This document shows positions 58,184 to 64,000 of a stretch of 64,000 bases of DNA, in pieces (within the stretch, counting starts at the first letter, position 1; every line of letters starts with the position of its first letter). This DNA is from Williamsia phyllosphaerae (GTDB taxonomy: Bacteria > Actinomycetota > Actinomycetes > Mycobacteriales > Mycobacteriaceae). Made by a program: the position numbers and the translations under genes. The stretch covers positions 2,046,001-2,110,000 of the forward strand of contig NZ_BMCS01000001.1 in NCBI RefSeq assembly GCF_014635305.1. Direction: 5' to 3'. A model generated the notes under the pieces. It was not told the DNA's origin. It worked only from the letters and a program-made list of their open reading frames with translations, and searched no databases.

Positions 58184-58264
58184 ACCCGATCGGGTGGATC
58201 GGCGTTCCGAACGGTCGGTTCGGTGCCCGGACGGACTTGCCGGGAGGGGGCGCGCTCCTAGTCT
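58184..58264 (+). promoter_or_regulatory. Control region of mftA: two palindromes and a promoter
   Basis: ACCCGATCGGGT (58184-58195) is a perfect palindrome. CCGAAC-GGTCG-GTTCGG (58207-58223) is a perfect 6-bp inverted repeat. They are followed by -35 TTGCCG (58237-58242), a 16-bp spacer and -10 TAGTCT (58259-58264). The palindromes could bind MnoR, MftR or another regulator; neither recurs at the mno promoter. Confidence 0.5.
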
Positions 58265-58298
58265 GAGCTCACATCACAGCCCGATCGAGAGGACCATC

Positions 58299-58424
58299 AT
58301 GGCCGAGAACACCTCCACCCCGTCCGCCGACGTCACCGCGCCAATCGTCGTGTGCGAGACGGATCTGGTCACCGAGAGCCTCGTCGAAGAGGTCTCGATC
58401 GACGGCATGTGCGGCGTCTACTGA
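58299..58424 (+). CDS. mftA: Mycofactocin precursor peptide
   Basis: A 41-residue ribosomal precursor. The C-terminal core IDGMCGVY is the conserved mycofactocin core; MftC decarboxylates and crosslinks its last Val-Tyr pair. The Ser/Thr/Glu-rich leader binds MftB. ATG 58299 is preceded by a GAGAGGA ribosome site and by the promoter at 58237-58264. mftB follows after 1 bp. Confidence 0.97.
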   Translation: MAENTSTPSADVTAPIVVCETDLVTESLVEEVSIDGMCGVY

Positions 58425-58425
58425 C

Positions 58426-58722
58426 ATGCCGACCGCCGTCACGGTCGACGACGTCGACCTGAACGGGTCCTGGACCCTCAACCCGAGTGTTGTGTTGCGT
58501 CCGGAACCGTTCGGCGCGTTGCTGTATCACTTCGGGACGCGCAAACTGTCGTTCCTGAAGAACCTTATCGTCGTCGATCTGGTCCGCTCGCTTGCCGACC
58601 ACTCCAGCGCACACGCCGCGCTGGCCGCCTCGGGCATCGGCGTGGCTGACCGACCGATGTATCTCGACGCGCTGCGGTCGCTGGCGCGCTCGGAGACCAT
58701 CATCCCCACCCCGGTACCGTAG
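58426..58722 (+). CDS. mftB: Mycofactocin chaperone MftB (RRE, PqqD-like)
   Basis: A 98-residue RiPP recognition element that presents the MftA leader to MftC. The PqqD-like pattern is visible in LNPSVVLRPEPFGALLYHFGTRKLSFLKN followed by helices. The order mftA-mftB-mftC is standard. ATG 58426 lies one base after the mftA stop, so the two are coupled. The stop is 8 bp before mftC. Confidence 0.95.
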   Translation: MPTAVTVDDVDLNGSWTLNPSVVLRPEPFGALLYHFGTRKLSFLKNLIVVDLVRSLADHSSAHAALAASGIGVADRPMYLDALRSLARSETIIPTPVP

Positions 58723-58730
58723 GAGTCCGC

Positions 58731-59936
58731 ATGACCGCCACGCTCGATCGTCCCGCCTCTGCTCCCGTCGGCCGTCTCGTCGATCAGTTCGAGAAGGGTC
58801 TCGATGCCCCGATCTGTCTGACGTGGGAGTTGACCTATGCGTGCAATCTGTCGTGTGTGCATTGTCTGTCGTCGTCGGGTAAGCGTGATCCGCGTGAGCT
58901 CGACACCGCGCAGTGCAAGGCGATCATCGACGAGTTGCAGCGGATGCAGGTGTTCTACGTCAACATCGGTGGTGGCGAGCCGACGGTGCGCCCGGATTTC
59001 TGGGAGTTGGTCGATTACGCGACGTCGCATCAGGTGGGGGTGAAGTTCTCCACGAACGGGTTGAAGATCGACCAGAAGGTCGCGGCGCGGTTGGCGGCAT
59101 CGGACTATGTCGATGTGCAGATCTCCCTCGACGGTGCGACCGCCGAGGTCAACGACGCTGTGCGCGGGGTGGGTTCGTTCGACATGGCGATCACAGCGTT
59201 GGAGAACCTGGCTGAGGCGGGGTTCAAGGATGCGAAGATCAGCGTGGTCGTGACACGGCACAATGTGTCGCAGCTCGATGAGTTCAAGGCCCTGGCTGAT
59301 GGTTTCGGTGCGACATTGCGCATCACGCGGTTGCGCCCGTCGGGGCGTGGTGCCGATGTGTGGGATGACCTGCACCCGTTGCCGTCTCAGCAGCGTGAGC
59401 TGTACGACTGGCTCGTCGCGCATGGCGATGGTGTGCTGACGGGTGACTCGTTCTTCCATCTTGCCGCGTTCGCCGAGCCGGGTTCGGGTGGTCTTCCGGG
59501 CCTCAACCTGTGTGGAGCCGGTCGGGTGGTCTGCCTGATCGATCCGATCGGCGACGTGTACGCCTGTCCGTTCGCGATCCATGAGAACTTCCTGGCCGGG
59601 AACATCCTGTCCGATGGTGGTTTTCAGACCATCTGGCAGCAGTCGGAGCTGTTCCTGGAACTGCGCGAACCGCAGAACGCCGGTGCGTGCACCAAGTGCG
59701 CACACTTCGACGCCTGCCGCGGTGGCTGCATGGCGGCGAAGTTCTTCACCGGATTGCCGCTCGCCGGCCCGGATCCGGAATGCGTGCAGGGCTTGGGCGA
59801 GGAGTTGCTTGCCGGTGAACGCAACACGCCGTCGGCCAACAAGGACCACTCCCGTGGCGTACCACTCACGCTCATGACGCGGCCGCCCTCACGCGACTGC
59901 GACGAGAACCCCCTCGCCGGCTTCGCGCCGGTCTGA
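58731..59936 (+). CDS. mftC: Mycofactocin radical SAM maturase
   Basis: A 401-residue radical SAM/SPASM enzyme that decarboxylates the C-terminal Tyr of MftA and links it to Val. The radical SAM cluster is C38, C42, C45 (CNLSCVHC). NIGGGEPTVRPDFWEL is the SAM-binding GGE-type motif. The SPASM ligands are in LNLCGAGRVVCLIDPIGDVYACPF and CTKCAHFDACRGGCMA. The gene uses many more T/G-ending codons (GGT, GAT, TTG, TGT) in its first two thirds than its neighbours. An RBS (AGGAG) precedes ATG 58731. Confidence 0.97.
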   Translation: MTATLDRPASAPVGRLVDQFEKGLDAPICLTWELTYACNLSCVHCLSSSGKRDPRELDTAQCKAIIDELQRMQVFYVNIGGGEPTVRPDFWELVDYATSHQVGVKFSTNGLKIDQKVAARLAASDYVDVQISLDGATAEVNDAVRGVGSFDMAITALENLAEAGFKDAKISVVVTRHNVSQLDEFKALADGFGATLRITRLRPSGRGADVWDDLHPLPSQQRELYDWLVAHGDGVLTGDSFFHLAAFAEPGSGGLPGLNLCGAGRVVCLIDPIGDVYACPFAIHENFLAGNILSDGGFQTIWQQSELFLELREPQNAGACTKCAHFDACRGGCMAAKFFTGLPLAGPDPECVQGLGEELLAGERNTPSANKDHSRGVPLTLMTRPPSRDCDENPLAGFAPV

Positions 59937-59963
59937 TCGCTGTACCGAAAGTAGTTGATCCCC

Positions 59964-61151
59964 ATGGCCAACCCTTGGTTCGAGACCGTTCTCGAGGCGC
60001 AGCGGCGCGCTCAGAAGCGACTGCCGAAGTCCGTCTACTCCGCGCTCGTCGCCGGCAGCGAGAAGGGCATCACCATCACCGACAACGTCGAGGCGTTCGG
60101 TGAGATCGGCTTCGCCCCCCACGTGGTGGGTGCCAGCGCTGATCGGGAGTTGTCGACGTCGATCATGGGCCAGGAGATCTCGCTGCCGGTGATCATCTCC
60201 CCGACCGGGGTGCAGGCGGTCGACATCGACGGCGAGGTTGCCGTGGCCAGGGCGGCTGCCGCGCGCGGAACAGCGATCGGACTGAGCAGCTTTGCCAGCA
60301 AACCCATCGAAGAAGTGACGGCGGTCAACGACAAGGTCTTCTTTCAGGCCTACTGGCTCAACTCTCGCGAGGACATTCTCAAGCGCGCCGAGCGTGCACG
60401 GGCCGCGGGCGCGAAGGGGTTGATCGTGACGACCGACTGGTCGTTCTCGATGGGCCGCGACTGGGGGAGTCCGGAGATCCCGGAGAAGGTCGATCTCAAG
60501 GCACTGCTCAAGCTCGCGCCGGAGATCGCGGTGAAGCCGCGCTATGCCTGGGATTGGTTCAACAAGGGCAGACCGATCGTCCCGGATCTCACGGCCCCCA
60601 ATCTGGTCGACAAGGGCCAGACCGGGCCGACTTTCTTCGGCGCGTACGGGCAGTGGATGCAGACCGCGCCGCCGTCCTGGGAGGACCTGGCGTGGCTCCG
60701 GGAGCAGTGGGGTGGGCCGTTCATGGTCAAGGGCATCACGCGACTCGACGACGCCAAACGCGCCCGCGACATCGGGGCCACGGCGTTGTCGGTGTCGAAC
60801 CACGGTGGTAACAACCTCGACGGCACCCCGGCCACGATCCGGATGCTCGGTCCGATTGCCGATGCCGTCGGCAACGACATGCAGGTCCTGCTCGACGGTG
60901 GCATCCGGCGCGGCAGCGACGTCGTCAAAGCACTCGCCCTCGGAGCCGACGCGGTGATGATCGGCCGCGCCTATCTGTGGGGTCTCGCGGCGAACGGGCA
61001 GGCCGGCGTGGAGAACGTCCTCGACATCCTGCGCGGTGGCATCGACTCCGCCCTGATGGGACTGGGCCGCAAGAGCATCCACGAGTTGTCCCGCGACGAC
61101 ATCATCATCCCCGACGACTTCGAGAAGCGGTTCGGTGTGACCACGGCATAG
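59964..61151 (+). CDS. mftD: Pre-mycofactocin synthase (FMN-dependent)
   Basis: A 395-residue FMN-dependent alpha-hydroxyacid-dehydrogenase-family enzyme that oxidatively deaminates AHDP to the redox-active pre-mycofactocin. Family segments: NPWFETVLEAQRRAQKRLPKSVYSALVAGSEKG at the start, PVIISPTGVQAVDIDGE, VSNHGGNNLDGTPATI (catalytic His) and LLDGGIRRGSDVVKALALGADAVMIGRAYLWG (FMN phosphate site). ATG 59964 was preferred over TTG 59955 because the conserved start is MANPWFETV. mftE, expected next in most loci, is absent; an acyl-CoA ligase gene follows. Confidence 0.96.
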   Translation: MANPWFETVLEAQRRAQKRLPKSVYSALVAGSEKGITITDNVEAFGEIGFAPHVVGASADRELSTSIMGQEISLPVIISPTGVQAVDIDGEVAVARAAAARGTAIGLSSFASKPIEEVTAVNDKVFFQAYWLNSREDILKRAERARAAGAKGLIVTTDWSFSMGRDWGSPEIPEKVDLKALLKLAPEIAVKPRYAWDWFNKGRPIVPDLTAPNLVDKGQTGPTFFGAYGQWMQTAPPSWEDLAWLREQWGGPFMVKGITRLDDAKRARDIGATALSVSNHGGNNLDGTPATIRMLGPIADAVGNDMQVLLDGGIRRGSDVVKALALGADAVMIGRAYLWGLAANGQAGVENVLDILRGGIDSALMGLGRKSIHELSRDDIIIPDDFEKRFGVTTA

Positions 61152-61183
61152 GCAACCGAGTGATCGCTCTGGACTCCTGAGCT

Positions 61184-61213
61184 GTTGGGACATATATTGA
61201 TATTTGTTCCAAC
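61184..61213. promoter_or_regulatory. AT-rich 30-bp imperfect palindrome, candidate operator
   Basis: GTTGGGACATATAT (61184-61197) against ATATTTGTTCCAAC (61200-61213): 11 of 14 positions pair around TG (61198-61199). It lies between mftD and the acyl-CoA ligase, 31 bp before ATG 61245. The length and spacing are typical of a TetR-family site. Confidence 0.5.
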
Positions 61214-61244
61214 GACTTCACTGTGGCAAAGGAGCCCGACACTG

Positions 61245-62831
61245 ATGGCCGACGAATCCGCACCTGACGCTGCCACCCCGGAAACGCCACTCGGCGGCTG
61301 GACCAACAACCCGGTGACCTGGGCGGCGTCGGATCCGGATCGGGTCGCCGTGGTCATGGCCGGTTCCGGGGTCACCACCACCTACGCCGAGCTCGCCGAC
61401 CGCGCGGTGCGACTGGCCAACCTGTTGCGGTCCTACGGTCTGCAGCGGGGCGACGTCGTGGCGATGCTGTCGGAGAACTCGCACCGCTTCCACGAGGTGT
61501 TCTGGGCGTGCCGTCTCGGCGGGTTCTACTTCACGCCGGTGAACCGTCACCTCACCGCGAACGAGATCGCCTACATCGTGAACGACTGCGGCGCACAGGT
61601 CCTCGTCGCCAGTGCGAACCTCGAGACGTCAGCCCAGCTGAGCGACGACATGGTCCCCACGGTGACGCACCGCCTCGCGCAGTTCGGCGCGATCGACGGG
61701 TACCGCGACTACGACGCCGAAATCGCGTCGGCCGACACCACGATCCCACCCGCGGCCGGCGAGGGCGACCTGCTGCAGTACTCCTCCGGGACCACCGGGC
61801 GCCCCAAGGGGATCCGGCGTCCACTCGCCGACGACCCGGTACCGGCCGAGGCCGACCCCCTCGTGTTGTTCCTGCGGGGAATCGGGGCGCAGGAGGGGAC
61901 GGTCTACCTGTCGCCGGCCCCGCTCTACCATTCGGCGCCCATCGGCTGGTCCATGGGAGCGCTGCGCCTCGGCGGCACGGTCGTGGTCATGGAACGGTTC
62001 GATCCGGTCGAGGCGTTGCGTGCGATCGAGACGTACAGGGTCCAGACGGGTCAGTTCGTCCCCACGATGTTCGTCCGGATGCTCAAACTGCCCGAGCAAC
62101 AACGGCTGTCGTTCGACGTGTCCAGCCTCACCGGCGTCGTCCACGCCGCGGCCCCGTGTCCGATCGAGGTGAAGCGGGCGATGATCGACTGGTGGGGCCC
62201 GATCGTCTTCGAGTACTGGTCGTCGTCGGAGTTGGCCGGGTTCACCTTCATCGGCTCCGATGACTGGCTGGCCCATCCCGGTTCGGTGGGCCAGTCCCTG
62301 ATGGGCACCTTGCACATCTGCGACGACGAGGGTGTCGAACTGCCGGTGGGTGAGGTCGGGGCCATCTGGGCGGAGAACTCCCCGCCGTTCTCCTACCTCG
62401 GCGACCAGGCCAAGGAGCAGGAGACCACGAACTCCGACGGGTGGCGCAGTGTCGGTGACGTCGGACGTCTCGATGGCGACGGATATCTGTACCTGACCGA
62501 CCGGTCGTCGTTCCTGATCATCTCCGGCGGCGTGAACATTTATCCGCAGGAAGCCGAGAACGTCCTCATCGAGCACCCCGCGGTCCTCGACGCCGCCGTG
62601 ATCGGCGTACCGCACGACGACCTCGGCGAGGAGGTCCGCGCGGTGGTCCAGCTCGTCGACTCCGAGTCGGCGACAGACGATCTCGCGGCCACGCTGATCG
62701 AGCACTGCCGGTCGCACATCGCCGCGTTCAAGTGTCCTCGGAGTGTCGACTTCGTCGCGCAACTGCCCCGCACCGAGGCGGGCAAGCTGCTCAAGAAGCA
62801 GCTGCGCGCGGAGTACCTCCCGTCGGCCTGA
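61245..62831 (+). CDS. Acyl-CoA ligase (class I adenylate-forming)
   Basis: A 528-residue ligase. The P-loop is LLQYSSGTTGRPKGIRRPL, motif A5 is FEYWSSSELAGFTF, the hinge region is SVGDVGRLDGDGYLYLTDRSSFLIISGGVNIYPQE, and the catalytic lysine lies in RTEAGKLLKKQLR. It resembles FadD4-type enzymes; the substrate is unknown. ATG 61245 was chosen because of an AAAGGAG site at 61227-61233; longer in-frame starts would run through the palindrome at 61184. It may be controlled separately from mftD. The stop is 5 bp from the convergent ABM-protein stop. Confidence 0.85.
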   Translation: MADESAPDAATPETPLGGWTNNPVTWAASDPDRVAVVMAGSGVTTTYAELADRAVRLANLLRSYGLQRGDVVAMLSENSHRFHEVFWACRLGGFYFTPVNRHLTANEIAYIVNDCGAQVLVASANLETSAQLSDDMVPTVTHRLAQFGAIDGYRDYDAEIASADTTIPPAAGEGDLLQYSSGTTGRPKGIRRPLADDPVPAEADPLVLFLRGIGAQEGTVYLSPAPLYHSAPIGWSMGALRLGGTVVVMERFDPVEALRAIETYRVQTGQFVPTMFVRMLKLPEQQRLSFDVSSLTGVVHAAAPCPIEVKRAMIDWWGPIVFEYWSSSELAGFTFIGSDDWLAHPGSVGQSLMGTLHICDDEGVELPVGEVGAIWAENSPPFSYLGDQAKEQETTNSDGWRSVGDVGRLDGDGYLYLTDRSSFLIISGGVNIYPQEAENVLIEHPAVLDAAVIGVPHDDLGEEVRAVVQLVDSESATDDLAATLIEHCRSHIAAFKCPRSVDFVAQLPRTEAGKLLKKQLRAEYLPSA

Positions 62832-62835
62832 GAGC

Positions 62836-63153
62836 TCACACCCCGTCGACCGGGTCGAAATGCTCGACGTCCGGGAACGGGTCGTAGAAGTGGTGGAGCA
62901 GGGTGCGCCATGGTTCGTACTCCGGTGATCCGCGGAAGCCGTGGGTGTGGTCGGCGACCGTCTGCCACTCGACCAGCAGCAGGTAGGTGTCGGGGCTCTC
63001 GATGCCCCGTGACAGACGCAGGTCCAGGAAACCGGGCATACCGGAGATGATGGACTTCGCCTCGGCGAACGCGGCGCGGAACTCCGCGCCCCGACCCGGT
63101 GTCACCTGCAGGAGAGCATGTTCGACGATCAACGGTTCACTGTCGCATGGCAT
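62836..63153 (-). CDS. Antibiotic biosynthesis monooxygenase (ABM) domain protein
   Basis: A 105-residue dimeric alpha-beta-barrel protein: VEHALLQVTPGRGAEFRAAFAEAKSIISGMPGFLDLRLSRG, then LLLVEWQTVADHTHGFRGSPEYEPWRTLLHHFY. This is the ABM family, which includes small cofactor-free monooxygenases and heme-degrading proteins; no reaction is assigned. ATG 63153 is used; TTG 63132 (LIVEHALL) would match the family start more closely. It is divergent from the carboxylesterase gene by only 9 bp, so the promoters overlap. Confidence 0.7.
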   Translation of the reverse strand: MPCDSEPLIVEHALLQVTPGRGAEFRAAFAEAKSIISGMPGFLDLRLSRGIESPDTYLLLVEWQTVADHTHGFRGSPEYEPWRTLLHHFYDPFPDVEHFDPVDGV

Positions 63154-63162
63154 GGTGAGGTG

Positions 63163-64000
63163 GTGAGCAATGACGATGCGGTGGGTGCGGACGAGGCGAT
63201 GACCGGCGTACGGGTGACGACCAGGTCGGGTGTGGTCCGAGGACGCCGGGTGGCCGTCGGCGATTCGGTGGTGCATGCCTTCCTCGGGATCCCGTACGCC
63301 GGGCCGCTCGTCGGCGCTGCCCGGTTCGCCGCCCCGAGCGCGGTCGAGCCCTGGGAGGGCGAACGGCCCGCGACCGAGCACGGTCCGACCCCGCCGCAGG
63401 GGCCGTACCCGGCGCCGACGTCGGAGTTGCTGCCGAGTGTGATCGTCGACGGCGACGAGTCGCTGAACCTGTCGGTGTGGACACCGGAGCCGGGAACCGG
63501 CCGACTCCCGGTCATGGTGTGGATCCACGGCGGCGCCTTCACCCGCGGCACACATCGCCTGCCCACCTACGACGGCGCCGCCTTCGCCCGTGACGGGGTC
63601 GTGGTCGTCGGGATCAACTACCGCCTCGGCGCCCTCGGGTTCCTGAGCCTCGCCGGCGCACCCGACAACCGTGGGCTGCGCGACCAGATCGCGGCGCTGG
63701 AATGGGTGCGCGACAACGTCGTAGACTTCGGCGGCGATCCCGACCAGGTCACCGTCTTCGGCGAATCGGCGGGCGCGATGAGCATCGCCGCCCTGCTGGC
63801 GTCGCCGCATGCGGAGGGATTGTTCCACCGCGCGATCGTGCAGAGCGGGAACGCGGTGTCCGCGTCGGATCTGGGCGACGCGCGCCTGGTCGCGAGCGAG
63901 TTGACCGAGACACTGGGTCTGCCGCCCACCGTTGTCGGGGTCGCCGACCTGACCACCGCCGAACTGCAGCGGGCACAGGACGCGCTCGGTCTGGCGCTCG
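63163..64000 (+). CDS. Type B carboxylesterase (C-terminus cut by window edge)
   Basis: The plus strand is open from GTG 63163 (or ATG 63199) to the window end, about 279 codons. It matches the carboxylesterase/para-nitrobenzyl esterase family: TRSGVVRGRRVAVGDSVVHAFLGIPYAGP, ESLNLSVWTPE, the oxyanion hole VMVWIHGGAFTRG, GINYRLGALGFLSL and the nucleophile elbow VFGESAGAMSIAALLASP with the catalytic Ser. The acid and His of the triad lie beyond the window. The natural ester substrate is unknown. Confidence 0.87.
   Translation, partial: MSNDDAVGADEAMTGVRVTTRSGVVRGRRVAVGDSVVHAFLGIPYAGPLVGAARFAAPSAVEPWEGERPATEHGPTPPQGPYPAPTSELLPSVIVDGDESLNLSVWTPEPGTGRLPVMVWIHGGAFTRGTHRLPTYDGAAFARDGVVVVGINYRLGALGFLSLAGAPDNRGLRDQIAALEWVRDNVVDFGGDPDQVTVFGESAGAMSIAALLASPHAEGLFHRAIVQSGNAVSASDLGDARLVASELTETLGLPPTVVGVADLTTAELQRAQDALGLAL

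Overview
The window is high-GC actinobacterial DNA, most likely from a Gordonia-like member of the Mycobacteriales. This rests on gene content: cyp51 with its 3Fe-4S ferredoxin, cyp123, many fadD/fadE genes, accA2/accD2, a mycofactocin locus and a str operon (rpsL-rpsG-fusA-tuf), with synteny to the Rv0762c-Rv0771 and Rv0971c-Rv0976c blocks of Mycobacterium tuberculosis. All homology statements come from reading the sequence and from memory of the families; no search was run. No tRNA, rRNA, insertion sequence or CRISPR array was seen.

Layout. 1-4.1 kb: left-truncated acyl-CoA ligase, a frameshifted AbiEi/DUF559 gene, a methyltransferase, a quinone oxidoreductase and a DUF2277 gene. 4.1-18.1 kb: a bidirectional sterol/lipid oxidation cluster around a TetR gene. 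Leftward run ALDH, SDR, a beta-hydroxyacid dehydrogenase, a CMD protein, a thioesterase and a CYP125-like P450. Rightward run CYP123, SDR, CYP51, ferredoxin, an NTF2-like protein, an unrecognised protein, a FadD19-like ligase and an SDR. 18.1-19.1 kb: an intact AbiEi/DUF559 gene between two 48-bp near-palindromic direct repeats. 19.1-22.3 kb: an ABC ATPase/membrane pair, a small membrane protein and a double-hotdog thioesterase. 22.4-32.4 kb: an acyl-CoA carboxylation/oxidation operon (TIGR03084, AtuA-like, FadE13, AccD2, AccA2, FadE12, EchA7, TetR) with a candidate operator at its head. 32.4-43.6 kb: 21-bp tandem repeats, a PhyH dioxygenase, a membrane-anchored beta-propeller, an EamA transporter, DUF427, a second NTF2-like protein, an amidohydrolase, NDMA-type AdhB with its AcoR-like activator, a second decayed AbiEi/DUF559 locus and a glycosyltransferase. 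43.7-48.4 kb: the str operon.

48.6-61.2 kb is the most interesting part. An NDMA-dependent methanol dehydrogenase is followed by a MoxR ATPase with a histidine-rich tail, a VWA protein with its own histidine cluster, a NiCoT metal transporter, a second metal-dependent alcohol dehydrogenase and a MnoSR-type two-component system. Directly beside them lies the mycofactocin locus mftM/mftA-mftB-mftC-mftD. Enzymes of this dehydrogenase type keep their nicotinamide bound and are thought to pass electrons to mycofactocin, so oxidising enzymes, a likely metal-supply/maturation module, the sensor and the cofactor genes sit together. mftE, mftF, mftG and mftR are not in the window. 61.2-64 kb: an acyl-CoA ligase behind an AT-rich candidate operator, an ABM-domain protein and a right-truncated carboxylesterase.

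Cross-cutting signals. Three AbiEi/DUF559 loci carry imperfect palindromes at their borders, each with a G.T mismatch on the same strand relative to the gene. Seven genes have a TANNNT box exactly 6-7 nt before the start codon, which suggests leaderless transcripts.
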